NCBI RefSeq assembly: GCF_040546765.1
Contig: NZ_JBEPOK010000001.1
Span: 4,030,001-4,094,000 of the forward strand
Length of the DNA: 64,000 nt
Direction of reading: 5' to 3'
Origin: Arthrobacter sp. OAP107
GTDB taxonomy: Bacteria > Actinomycetota > Actinomycetes > Actinomycetales > Micrococcaceae
The position numbers and the translations under genes are program-made. Below the pieces are notes generated by a model. It saw only the letters and a program-made list of their open reading frames with translations, did not search any database and was not told the origin of the DNA. Positions within the stretch are counted from its first letter, which is position 1, and the number at the start of each line of letters is the position of its first letter. Positions 50,382 through 58,795 of this stretch are shown one piece after another.

Positions 50382-51589
50382 CAGTCATGCACCGACCCGT
50401 CGAGGCGGCGGTTGATGGGCAGGTACTTGGGGTCGAACGTGAACCTGGCGGCAGCCTCCTCGTCGAACTCGACGCCGATGCCCGGGGCGTCGCCGGGGTG
50501 CATGTAGCCGTCCGTGAAGGTGTAGGAGGTCTTGAACACCTCGTTGGCGGGGTCCCGGTGGCCCATGTACTCCTGGACGCCGAAGTTGGGGATGCTCATG
50601 TCCACGTGCAGCGCCGCGGCGAAGGACACCGGCGAGAGGTCGCCCGCGCCGTGCGAGCCGGAGCGGACGCCGTACAGGTCCGCCAGCGAGAAAATGCGGC
50701 GCAGGTGCGTGATGCCGCCGGCATGCGAAACCGAGGTGCGGATGTAGTCAATGAGCCGTTCGGTGATCAGCTGCTGGCAGTCCCAGATCGAGTTGAAGAC
50801 CTCGCCGACGGCGATCGGCGTGGTGGTGTGCTGGCGGATCAGGCGGAACGCGGACTGGTCCTCGGCCGGCGTCGGGTCCTCGATCCAGAACGGCCGGAAC
50901 GGCTCCAGCGAGGCGCCCAGCCGGCCGGCCTCGATCGGGGTCAGCCGGTGGTGCACGTCGTGCAGGACGTGCACGCCGTAGCCGAACTGTTCCCGCACAT
51001 GGGCCATCATCTTCGGCGCGAAGTCCAGGTACGCCGTCGTCTCCCACAGATCCTCCTGCGGGATGTTGCCGCTGGCGGGCTCGTAGGTCTTGCCGTCCAC
51101 CGGCCCGATCCCGTAGGTCTTCTCCAGCCCCGGCACGGCAGCCTGCGCGCGGATGGCCTTGTAGCCGAGGTCCAGGTGGTGTTGGAAGTCCGCGCTGAGG
51201 TCATCCAGCGAGGAGCCGCTGGCGTGGCCGTAGACCATGACGCCCTCACGGGCGGCGCCGCCCAGCAGCTCATACACCGGCATGCCGGCGGCCTTACCCT
51301 TGATGTCCCAAAGTGCGACGTCGATCGCGGCGATCGCGGTCATGGTCACCGGCCCGCGGCGCCAGTAGGCACCCTTGTAGAAGTACTGCCACGCGTCCTC
51401 GATGCGGCGCGCATCGCGGCCGATCAGCAGCGGGCAGAGGTGCTCGGAGAGGTAGGACGCCACGGCAAGCTCACGTCCGTTGAGGGTGGCGTCGCCGATG
51501 CCGGTAATCCCGTCCTCGGTTTCGATAACGAGCGTGACGTAATTCCGTCCTGGCGACGAAACCACTACTCGTGCGTCGGTGATCTTCAC
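50378..51589 (-). CDS. manD: D-mannonate dehydratase, enolase superfamily
   Basis: The 403-residue protein is an enolase-superfamily ManD/RspA protein: ITDARVVV...GRNYVTLVIETEDGITGIGDATLNGRE at the N-terminus, GAYWRRGPVTMTAIAAIDVALWDIKGK (start near 74), metal-site segments HDVHHR, WIEDPTP and VGEVFNS, and the C-terminal SHGAGDLSP. It dehydrates D-mannonate to 2-keto-3-deoxygluconate. GTG 51589 follows AAAAGGA; the longer frame runs through palindrome 5 and is rejected. Confidence 0.9.
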   Translation of the reverse strand: MKITDARVVVSSPGRNYVTLVIETEDGITGIGDATLNGRELAVASYLSEHLCPLLIGRDARRIEDAWQYFYKGAYWRRGPVTMTAIAAIDVALWDIKGKAAGMPVYELLGGAAREGVMVYGHASGSSLDDLSADFQHHLDLGYKAIRAQAAVPGLEKTYGIGPVDGKTYEPASGNIPQEDLWETTAYLDFAPKMMAHVREQFGYGVHVLHDVHHRLTPIEAGRLGASLEPFRPFWIEDPTPAEDQSAFRLIRQHTTTPIAVGEVFNSIWDCQQLITERLIDYIRTSVSHAGGITHLRRIFSLADLYGVRSGSHGAGDLSPVSFAAALHVDMSIPNFGVQEYMGHRDPANEVFKTSYTFTDGYMHPGDAPGIGVEFDEEAAARFTFDPKYLPINRRLDGSVHDW

Positions 51590-51628
51590 TGGGGGGTCCT
51601 TTTGGGTGTCGAGTTTTGCAAGTAGATC

Positions 51629-51670
51629 GCAGTAGTTGTCGTTTTGAGCCGTCAAAACGACAACTACTGC
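51629..51670. repeat. Dispersed long palindrome, copy 5
   Basis: A perfect 19-bp stem (51629-51647 with 51652-51670) around GCCG; outer arms are partly degraded. The core GCAGTAGTTGTCG matches copy 4. It lies inside the operon, between the dehydrogenase and manD, so it is not a simple end-of-operon terminator. Confidence 0.88.
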
Positions 51671-51682
51671 AGGTCAGTTGGG

Positions 51683-52708
51683 TCAGGAGAGGCGGAGCAT
51701 GACCTTGCTGCTGCCGGCGGCCGGGTCCGCGGACACCCGCATGGCGTCCGCTGCCTGGTCGATGCCGAACTTGTGGGTGATGACGGGTGAGACGTCCAGT
51801 CCTTCGGACATCGCCTTGAGGGCGTCGGTGATCTCGTCCGCGAACCGGTAGGAGCCGATCCACGAGATTTCCCGGGTCACGAGGTCCCCGAGGGCGGCCG
51901 GGGCGGGGGCGCCGGGCAGGTTGCCCACCTGGACGATGGTGCCGCCGCGGGCCGTGGCCCGGAGGACGCCGGCCAGCACGGCGGGGATGCCGGTCGCCTC
52001 GAACACGAGCTCCACGTCCTCCGGCAGCGTTGCCGCGCCGGAGAGGTTGCGGACCTCGTCCGCGCCCATGGCCTCCGCGATCCGGAGCGAGGCGTCATTG
52101 ATGTCCGCAGCGATGACGGTCCGTGCTCCGGCGTACTTGGCGGCCGCGATCACCAGGGATCCGATCGGCCCGGCACCATTTACCAGCACGTCCCGGCCGG
52201 CAAGCGAACCCGCCCGCCCCACCGAGTGAAGGGCGACGGCGAGCGGTTCAGCAAGTGCCCCGCGGAGGGTGTCCACGCCGTCGGGAAGCGGACGGATCTG
52301 CGACGCGCGGACCAGCTTCCGTTCGCTGAAGCCGCCGTCGGTGTGGGGATCGAAGGCCGCGGATCCGAAGTAGCGGATCTGCGGGTACAGGTTGGTCCGG
52401 CCGCTGAGCCGCTCCGGCATGATCCCGTCCCCCACGAGTTCCGCCGGGTGCACCGTGACCGGCTGGCCGACGTCGAGGTTTTCGACGCCGTCGCCCAGCT
52501 GGGCGATCCGGCCGGCCACCTCGTGGCCGAGGACGAGCGGGGACTTCAGCTGCGCGGTTCCGGAGGCCCCGTGGCGCCAGTAGGAAAGGTCGGAGCCGCA
52601 GATTCCGCCCCATTCGACGTCGAGGACAACCTCCCCCGGCCCGGCAACGGGCTCGGGGCGTTCGTCGATGCGGAGGTCATTGGCGCCGTGGACGACGACG
52701 GCTTTCAT
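51683..52708 (-). CDS. Zinc-type dehydrogenase, L-gulonate/L-idonate 5-dehydrogenase-like
   Basis: The 341-residue medium-chain dehydrogenase has GGICGSDLSYWRHG (about 34-47), GHEVAG (about 61-66), NAD-binding VNGAGPIGSL (about 173-182), and lacks structural-zinc cysteines (PERLSGRTNLYPQIRYFGS in place). It resembles the IdnD-like protein at 37574 but shares its operon with manD and uxuB, the setting of RspB-like L-gulonate 5-dehydrogenases. It would produce D-fructuronate from L-gulonate. Its ATG overlaps the MFS stop (ATGA). Confidence 0.82.
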   Translation of the reverse strand: MKAVVVHGANDLRIDERPEPVAGPGEVVLDVEWGGICGSDLSYWRHGASGTAQLKSPLVLGHEVAGRIAQLGDGVENLDVGQPVTVHPAELVGDGIMPERLSGRTNLYPQIRYFGSAAFDPHTDGGFSERKLVRASQIRPLPDGVDTLRGALAEPLAVALHSVGRAGSLAGRDVLVNGAGPIGSLVIAAAKYAGARTVIAADINDASLRIAEAMGADEVRNLSGAATLPEDVELVFEATGIPAVLAGVLRATARGGTIVQVGNLPGAPAPAALGDLVTREISWIGSYRFADEITDALKAMSEGLDVSPVITHKFGIDQAADAMRVSADPAAGSSKVMLRLS

Positions 52709-54120
52709 GCGGCGTCTTCCAGACGGACCAGGTCGCGGCCGCGGACCTCGGGGCCGACAGCTGCGGAGATCAGCGTGATCAGTGAGTAGCCGATGAGCAT
52801 GGCGGCCAGCGGCCACCAGTGCCCGGTGACGGCGGTCAGCGTGGCGGCGAGGATCGGGCCGATGGCGGTGGCGAGGATGCCGCCTATTTCCTTGGCCAGG
52901 GCGAGCTGGGTGAAGCGGGTGCGGGCTCCGAAGAACTCGGCCATGGTGACGCTCTCCATCGAGAAGAGGCTCAGCACGCCCAGGTTCAGGCCGGCGACGA
53001 CGGCGATGGTGACGAGGGTCGGGTTGCCGCTGGTGACCATCAGCATCATGGGAATCGCGAAGACTGCGGTGGCGGAGCTCAGGATGATGTACAGGGGCCG
53101 GCGGCCGAAGCGGTCGCCCAGGACGCCGATCAGCGGGATGGTGGCGAAGCCGATGATCGAGCCGATCATGATCGCCGTGGTGCCGACGGACTTATCCATG
53201 AGCAGGACCGTGGCCAGGTAGCCGATGAGGAACGTCTGGATGAGGCCCGAGTTGCCGGCCTGTCCGAAGCGGAGGCCGAGGGCAATCAGGAAGGACTTTC
53301 CCTTGCGCTGGTGCAGCGCGGCTTCGATCGTGCTGGTGGACTGGGGCTTGTGCTTGGGCTGGTCTGCTTCGTTTGCAGAGTTTGCCTCGGCGGCGAGGTC
53401 GCTCTTCGCGAGTGCGACGCCGTCTACGACGTCCTCACGCTGTTCGAAGACCGGGCTTTCCTTGAGGGAGCGGCGGACCCAGACGGCGAAGATCATCAGC
53501 AGGAAGCTTGCCAGGAACGGCAGGCGCCAGCCCCAGGTCAGCAGCTGGTCCTCGGAGAGTACCGCCACCAGGATGGCCCAGAGCGCGGAGGCTGCGAGGG
53601 TGCCGGAGTTGGTGCCGAGGCAGACGAGCGAGGAGATCAGGCCGCGGCGGCGGGCCGGGGCGTACTCCGCCAGCATCACGGTGGCGCCGGCGATTTCAGC
53701 ACCAGCACCGAAGCCCTGGATCAGGCGCAGCGCCACGAGCAGGATGGGCGCCCAGATGCCGACCATGGCGTAGGTGGGCAGGACACCGATGAGCGTGGTG
53801 GAGGCACCCATCAGCGCGATGGTGATGAAGAGGACCTTCTTGCGGCCGATCCTGTCGCCCATGCGGCCGAAGTACACCGCGCCGACCAGACGGGCCACGT
53901 AGCCGACGCCGTAGGTTGCCATTGCTGCGATGAGGCCGATCACCGGGCTGACGTCGGGGAAGAAGATCTTGTTGAAGACGATGGCCGCGGCCAGCGAATA
54001 GAGCTGGAAATCCATGAATTCCATGGCCGTACCCAGCCAGCCGGAGACTGCGACCTTCGCGAGGTCCCTGGTAGTCCTCGTTTCGGTCGTGGCGGTGGGC
54101 GGTGCGATGCTCTCGGTCAT
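52705..54120 (-). CDS. MHS-type major facilitator, sugar-acid importer
   Basis: The 471-residue protein has twelve predicted helices and MHS/sugar-porter signatures: SGWLGTAMEFMDFQLY (about 26-41), FGRMGDRIGRKKV (about 84-96) and DRFGRRPLY in the second half, with a charged central loop (about 220-270). AAAGGAG precedes the ATG at 54120. As first gene of the operon it is the likely importer of the sugar acid; the divergent FCD regulator should control it. Confidence 0.88.
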   Translation of the reverse strand: MTESIAPPTATTETRTTRDLAKVAVSGWLGTAMEFMDFQLYSLAAAIVFNKIFFPDVSPVIGLIAAMATYGVGYVARLVGAVYFGRMGDRIGRKKVLFITIALMGASTTLIGVLPTYAMVGIWAPILLVALRLIQGFGAGAEIAGATVMLAEYAPARRRGLISSLVCLGTNSGTLAASALWAILVAVLSEDQLLTWGWRLPFLASFLLMIFAVWVRRSLKESPVFEQREDVVDGVALAKSDLAAEANSANEADQPKHKPQSTSTIEAALHQRKGKSFLIALGLRFGQAGNSGLIQTFLIGYLATVLLMDKSVGTTAIMIGSIIGFATIPLIGVLGDRFGRRPLYIILSSATAVFAIPMMLMVTSGNPTLVTIAVVAGLNLGVLSLFSMESVTMAEFFGARTRFTQLALAKEIGGILATAIGPILAATLTAVTGHWWPLAAMLIGYSLITLISAAVGPEVRGRDLVRLEDAA

Positions 54121-54223
54121 CAGTTGCTCCTTTGCAGGCGATGAAGAAGGGGGAGTTGGAGAGATTCTGCCTGGATTAGCGGCCGGTTGGGGGACAGGAA
54201 AGCCATCCTGCGGCCGTTTGCTG

Positions 54224-54271
54224 ACTACCATACAAGCACTACCATTCTAGTTTGTCAACGATGGCTACACT
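54224..54271. promoter_or_regulatory. Divergent promoter with repeated ACTACCAT half-sites
   Basis: ACTACCAT occurs at 54224-54231 and 54238-54245, one and a half helical turns apart; its complement ATGGTAGT resembles the half-site of UxuR/ExuR-type operators. TACACT (54266-54271) is a candidate -10 for the GntR gene, placing its transcript start at or next to the ATG at 54278. Confidence 0.5.
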
Positions 54272-54277
54272 GGATGC

Positions 54278-55009
54278 ATGGCAACCGGCAAACCCGAAAA
54301 AGGGCAGTCTCCGCGGCTCTCCGTGCGGGACCAGACACTGGATACGCTCCGGCGTCGCATCATCTCCCTGCAGCTCCCTCCCGGCGAGCCCTTGTCCGAG
54401 AACGAACTCGCCCAGGAACTCGGTGTCAGCCGGACGCCCGTGCGGGAGAGCCTCATCCTGCTCCGCGAGGAAGGCCTGGTGCAGGTCTTCCCGCAGATCG
54501 GCTCGTTCGTCTCGCTCGTGGATCTGGGCCGTGTGGCCGAGGCCCAGTTCGTCCGGGAGGCCATCGAGTGCGCTTCCCTGAAGGATGCCGTGGTTGACGC
54601 CTCGGGACTGGCCGGGCTGCGCGAGATCCTGGCTGCGCAGCGGGACGCGGAATCCGCCGGCGATGTCGAGGAGTTCTTCCGGCTCGACGAGGACTTCCAC
54701 CGCGAGCTCCTCCGCCTGGCTGGGCACGAGTCCGCCTGGACCGCGGTCAACTCGGCCAAGGCCCACCTCGACCGCGCCCGCCGGCTCAGCCTCATCGACA
54801 CCCGGCCTGTGTCCACGCTGATCGAACAGCACACCGCCGTGGTGGACGCGCTCGAAGCCAACAACCGCTCCGAAGCCGACAGCTCCCTGCGGGTCCACCT
54901 GCGCGGCGTCTTCGAGGACGTCAAGCGCATTCAGGCGTCCTCACCCGAACTCTTCTCGGACGGGACGGCATCACGCCCGGTCCGCCGCAGCATCGCCCGG
55001 CTCTCTTAA
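54278..55009 (+). CDS. GntR/FCD family regulator of the hexonate operon
   Basis: The 243-residue protein has a GntR winged helix (about 15-80, LSENELAQELGVSRTPVRESLILLREEGLV) and an FCD domain (about 85-220, with LDEDFHRELLRLAGH and HTAVVDALEA supplying the Asp/His metal ligands). It is divergent from the MFS-led operon. A -10-like TACACT ends seven bases before the ATG, so the mRNA may be leaderless. Likely a repressor relieved by a pathway intermediate. Confidence 0.87.
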   Translation: MATGKPEKGQSPRLSVRDQTLDTLRRRIISLQLPPGEPLSENELAQELGVSRTPVRESLILLREEGLVQVFPQIGSFVSLVDLGRVAEAQFVREAIECASLKDAVVDASGLAGLREILAAQRDAESAGDVEEFFRLDEDFHRELLRLAGHESAWTAVNSAKAHLDRARRLSLIDTRPVSTLIEQHTAVVDALEANNRSEADSSLRVHLRGVFEDVKRIQASSPELFSDGTASRPVRRSIARLS

Positions 55010-55146
55010 TCCCCCCGTCTCCCTAACCGCGCAAGCTCGGCCAGGGAACCCTGACGGCGTGGGCCGATCCGGGAGCGTCATGTCCGCTCAGCTGGCGTCC
55101 ACGCGACCGAGCACGCGGAGGATATCAGCGCCGACGGATCGAAGAT

Positions 55147-55692
55147 CTACTGCTGCTTGACCAGCGCAGCCTCAAGGTTGATCTTTACCTTGTCGCTGAC
55201 CAGGAGGCCGCCGGCTTCGAGTGCGGCGTTCCAGGTCAGGCCGAACTCCTTCCGGCTGATCTCGGCTTCCGCCGAGAACCCCGCGCGGGTGGCGCCGAAG
55301 GGGTCGACGGCCACGCCGGTGAACTCGACCTCCAGTTCGACGGGTTTGGTGATGCCCTTGATGGTGAGGTCGCCGGTGAGTGTGTAGTCCTCGCCGTCAC
55401 CGTCGATGTGCGTGCCCTTGAAGGTCATCTCCGGGAACTGCGCGACGTCGAAGAAGTCCTCCCCTTTCACGTGCGCGTCGCGGTTGGCGTCACCGGAATC
55501 GAAGCTGGCCGTGCTCACCGTGGCATGCAGCGACGAGTCGGCCAGGGAGTCGCGCACATGGGCCTCGCCGGTTGCTTCCCGGAACCGCCCGCGGACCTTG
55601 CTGATCCCGGCGTGGCGTACGCTGAAGCCGATCTCACTGTGGGACATGTCGAGTGTCCAAATACCGGGGGTCAGGCCTGCGGGAAGAGTCAT
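55147..55692 (-). CDS. YceI family lipocalin-like protein
   Basis: The 181-residue protein is a YceI beta-barrel: GIWTLDMSHSEIGFSVRHAGISKVRGRF (start near 10), DFFDVAQFPEMTFKGTHI (start near 79) and LTGDLTIKGITKPVELEVEF (start near 105). No signal peptide is present, so it is probably cytoplasmic. Family members bind isoprenoid or other lipids. CAAAGGAG precedes the ATG. It appears monocistronic. Confidence 0.9.
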   Translation of the reverse strand: MTLPAGLTPGIWTLDMSHSEIGFSVRHAGISKVRGRFREATGEAHVRDSLADSSLHATVSTASFDSGDANRDAHVKGEDFFDVAQFPEMTFKGTHIDGDGEDYTLTGDLTIKGITKPVELEVEFTGVAVDPFGATRAGFSAEAEISRKEFGLTWNAALEAGGLLVSDKVKINLEAALVKQQ

Positions 55693-56063
55693 GACGCATC
55701 TCCTTTGAAGGAAAAACCTGCTGGTCAGTGCGATTTCAACACTGGTTTAGCCGGCCTGTGAAGTCAAGGACGAGAAGCTTCTCCGGCTGCCGCGCAGACG
55801 CTCAAAGGTGCCCCAGGGCGTCCATCGGAAAACCCGCACATTCCTAGCCAATTTTCAGGAAACTTCTCTAGCCTTGAAACAGGCCCACCGCGTATCCCCC
55901 ATCCGGGGTGGTCCTGCCGCTAGGAGAAGCCCCGCTAAGCCGTCAGGCAGTGCGGGGCTCTCTGCGTTTCAGGACGTCATCCGCGTGGCACCGCCAGTTC
56001 CGTCCCGCCGGCCAGTACGATCGATCGTTGAATCGACAGCCAGCGCCACGGGAGTACACCGCC
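55693..56063. other. Intergenic region with interleaved stems ahead of the lipoprotein gene
   Basis: The 371-base gap contains AGCCCCGC (55928-55935) pairing with GCGGGGCT (55952-55959), and CTGCC (55914-55918) able to pair with GGCAG (55946-55950). The pairings interleave, as in an H-type pseudoknot. Alternatively the first pair alone is a simple attenuator hairpin. The remainder shows nothing I can name. Confidence 0.4.
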
Positions 56064-56801
56064 TTGCACCAAGCACCACCCCGCAAAAGGAACTGGTTTG
56101 CAGCCGGCGCCCTTGCCGCCGTTATCCTGGCCACCACCGCCTGCGGCGGGGTCATCAGCGCAACCCGGCAGCCGTCGTCGGACGCCGTCCCCGGCGGATC
56201 AGCCGGCACCGCGCCCGGCTACGCGGTCAAGGCAGCCGACCTACTCGCCACCCTGCCCGTCAAGGGCCGCGCACCGAAAACCGGCTACGACCGGGAAGAA
56301 TTCGGCCCGGCCTGGTCCGACACCGACCACAACGGCTGCGACACCCGCAACGACATCCTCGCCCGGGACCTCAAATCCGCAACGTTCAAGCCCGGAACAA
56401 AGGACTGCATCGTCCTGACCGGCACCCTCGCCGATCCGTACACGGCCACCACCATCGCCTTCACCCGGGGCAGCAAAACCAGCAGCGCAGTCCAGATCGA
56501 CCACGTCGTAGCACTCAGCGACGCATGGCAGAAGGGCGCCCAGCGCCTCAGCAAGGCTCAGCGGACCGCCCTCGCCAACGATCCCCTCAACCTGCTCGCC
56601 GCTTCCGGCCCGGCCAACCAGCAGAAGTCCGACGGCGACGCCGCCACCTGGCTGCCTGCCAGCCGCGCCTACCGCTGCCCGTACGTCGCGCGGCAGATTT
56701 CGGTCAAGGCGAAGTACAAGCTGTGGGTGACCCAGGCCGAACGCACCGCGATGGCCTCTGTCCTGGCCCAGTGCGGCGGCACGGTGGCCGGAGGTAAGTA
56801 G
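56064..56801 (+). CDS. Lipoprotein with HNH-type (DUF1524/GmrSD C-terminal) nuclease domain
   Basis: The 245-residue protein has a type II signal peptide with lipobox LATTAC (Cys near residue 32) and a DUF1524-like domain: IDHVVALSDAW (His expected as catalytic/metal residue), DPLNLLA and NQQKSDGDAATWLP (Asn and His-equivalent positions). ATTCGGCC-type start codons are absent; TTG 56064, preceded by GGGAG, gives the best signal peptide start. It would be an exported, membrane-anchored nuclease, perhaps for DNA scavenging. Start assignment is tentative. Confidence 0.75.
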   Translation: MHQAPPRKRNWFAAGALAAVILATTACGGVISATRQPSSDAVPGGSAGTAPGYAVKAADLLATLPVKGRAPKTGYDREEFGPAWSDTDHNGCDTRNDILARDLKSATFKPGTKDCIVLTGTLADPYTATTIAFTRGSKTSSAVQIDHVVALSDAWQKGAQRLSKAQRTALANDPLNLLAASGPANQQKSDGDAATWLPASRAYRCPYVARQISVKAKYKLWVTQAERTAMASVLAQCGGTVAGGK

Positions 56802-56817
56802 CCGTCAGACGGGACGC

Positions 56818-57114
56818 TCAGCCCTCCTCCGGCAGCTCACCTGCGAACGGGTAGTCGTCATCATCGTTGCCGGGCGTTCCGGCCGCCTGCTCGATGGCAT
56901 CGGCCTCGGCCGCTTCCTCGGCGGAAAGGTCCGGCGCGGCGGCTGGGCCGCTGGAGCGCAGCGGGGTCCGCTGCTCCAAGGCATCCGCCTCGGGAACGTC
57001 CTCAGGCAACGGCTGCTGTTCCTCGTCCCCGGGCTCCCCGCCCGCAGGCTGGCGCTGTTCGAACGCGTCGACCTCCGGGACCTCGAGCGGTGTTTCGTCA
57101 GGCTGGCTGTTCAT
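56818..57114 (-). CDS. Small acidic protein with three DAxEQ repeats
   Basis: The 98-residue product is strongly acidic and Pro/Gly-rich and contains PEVDAFEQR, PEADALEQR and AEADAIEQA at about 30-residue spacing, followed by DDDDYPF. GCAGGAGGAG before the ATG at 57114 is an excellent ribosome site. It is probably disordered; short linear repeats may bind a partner. Unrecognised function. Confidence 0.65.
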   Translation of the reverse strand: MNSQPDETPLEVPEVDAFEQRQPAGGEPGDEEQQPLPEDVPEADALEQRTPLRSSGPAAAPDLSAEEAAEADAIEQAAGTPGNDDDDYPFAGELPEEG

Positions 57115-57276
57115 GGATCTCCTCCTGCGGCTGGGTCCGTCCTTCCATGAGTCTGGCCCTACTCCACGACAACGGCAATGGGGCCGCACGCTGCCCAGCC
57201 CGTGGGCCGGAACAGCATGCGGCCCCGCACCGCTGCCCTGTGTCCACCAATTCCCTGCGTCAGCTCCGTCTCTGCG

Positions 57277-58488
57277 TCAGCTGAGGTATCCGTTCGGGTT
57301 CAGCACGTACTTCGTGGCGGCGCCGGCGTCGAACTCGGCGTAACCCTTCGGTGCTTCATCCAGCGGAATCGGCTTCGCGTTGACGTTCTTGGCGATGTGC
57401 ACGCGGTCGCTGAGGATGGCCATCATCAGCTGCCGGTTGTACTTCATCACCGGACACTGGCCCGTGGTGAAGCTCAGCGACTTCGCCCAGCCCGTGCCCA
57501 GGCTCAGGCTCAGCGCCCCCTTCTTGGCGGCCTCGTCGATGCCGCCCGGATCACCCGTCACGTACAGCCCAGGAATGCCCAGCGCGCCACCGGCTGCGGT
57601 GATGTCCATCAGCGAATTCAGCACCGTCGCCGGCGCCTCCTTCGCATCGTGGCCATGGCCCTTCGCCTCAAAGCCCACGGCATCCACGGCGCAATCCACC
57701 TCAGGCACACCCAGGATCTGTTCGATCTGCTCCGCCGGCCCGCCCTTGGTGAGGTCCACCGTCTCGCAGCCGAAGCTGCGGGCCTGCGCCAGCCGGTCAC
57801 TGTTCATGTCGCCAACAATTACGACGGCGGCACCCAGCAGATGCGCGCTGGTCGCCGCTGCCAGTCCAACAGGACCGGCACCCGCGACGTATACGGTGGA
57901 GCCGACCCCAACCCCCGCCGTCACGGCGCCGTGAAAGCCCGTGGGGAAGATGTCCGAGAGCATGGCGAGGTCCAGGATCTTCTCCATGGCCTTGTCCTTG
58001 TCCGGGAACTTGAGCAGGTTCCAGTCCGCGTACGGCACCAGGACATAATTCGCCTGGCCGCCCACCCAGCCGCCCATGTCCACGTAGCCGTACGCGCTGC
58101 CCGGCCGGTCCGGGTTCACGTTGAGGCAAATCCCGGTCTTGCGCTCCTTGCAGTTCCGGCACCGGCCGCACGAAATATTGAACGGCACCGAGCAGATGTC
58201 CCCGACCTTGATGAATTCGACGCCCGGCCCCACCTCCACCACTTCACCGGTGATTTCGTGGCCCAGTACCAGGTCCGGCGGCGCCGTGGTCCGGCCGCGG
58301 ACCATGTGCTGGTCAGAGCCGCAGATGTTGGTGGCCACCGTCTTGAGAATCGCACCGTGGGGAACCTGGCGCCCCACGTTGGCCGGGTTTACGCCCGGCC
58401 CGTCCTTAAGTTCAAAAGTGGGGTAGTCGATATCAATGACTTCCACCTTGCCGGGTCCCTTGTAGGCAACGGCTTTGTTCCCTTCCAT
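57277..58488 (-). CDS. fdhA: Glutathione-independent formaldehyde dehydrogenase
   Basis: The 403-residue zinc-dependent dehydrogenase has catalytic Cys56 in NICGSDQHM, GHEITGE, structural-zinc cluster SCGRCRNCKERKTGIC, FdhA-specific insertion NPDRPGSAYGYVDMGGWVGGQ, and NAD-binding GAGPVGLAAA. It oxidises formaldehyde to formate with tightly bound NAD, by known family activity. GGAGGAAAGAG precedes the ATG at 58488; the frame continues upstream without starts that fit. Confidence 0.9.
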   Translation of the reverse strand: MEGNKAVAYKGPGKVEVIDIDYPTFELKDGPGVNPANVGRQVPHGAILKTVATNICGSDQHMVRGRTTAPPDLVLGHEITGEVVEVGPGVEFIKVGDICSVPFNISCGRCRNCKERKTGICLNVNPDRPGSAYGYVDMGGWVGGQANYVLVPYADWNLLKFPDKDKAMEKILDLAMLSDIFPTGFHGAVTAGVGVGSTVYVAGAGPVGLAAATSAHLLGAAVVIVGDMNSDRLAQARSFGCETVDLTKGGPAEQIEQILGVPEVDCAVDAVGFEAKGHGHDAKEAPATVLNSLMDITAAGGALGIPGLYVTGDPGGIDEAAKKGALSLSLGTGWAKSLSFTTGQCPVMKYNRQLMMAILSDRVHIAKNVNAKPIPLDEAPKGYAEFDAGAATKYVLNPNGYLS

Positions 58489-58795
58489 CTCTTTCCTCCT
58501 GGCGTCACGGACCCTTCCCCGGGAAGGGTCGGCGGTGAATTCATGAGTGATGTGATGCGCCCTCCAGGGCATTCCCCTGAAAGGCCGGACGACACCGTCG
58601 GGCCTTAAAGGTGGAGGGTCCTGCCAGTCTAGAACGGTGCCCCCAAAGGGTCCATGGTGCCTGGAAGTCTGCGGGACCGCTCCTGCAATTACGTCAATTA
58701 CGCAACACAATTGGGTCTTTTTGATCGCGCCCATCCGGCCTACGTTGGGAACAGCGGGCCGCCCAGCCGGGGCGTCCGGAAATTTGGAGGAATCC
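58489..58795. other. Divergent promoter region of fdhA and the DUF1540 gene
   Basis: The 307-base gap contains a 9-bp hairpin GACCCTTCC-CCG-GGAAGGGTC (58510-58530) in the fdhA leader, and TAGACT-type sequence on the minus strand near 58629. No gene is seen. Confidence 0.45.

Noticed and set aside
55860..55970. Possible c-di-AMP or other known riboswitch
   Set aside because: The conserved core motifs of the ydaO, cobalamin, SAM and preQ1 classes are not present; only unspecific stems remain.
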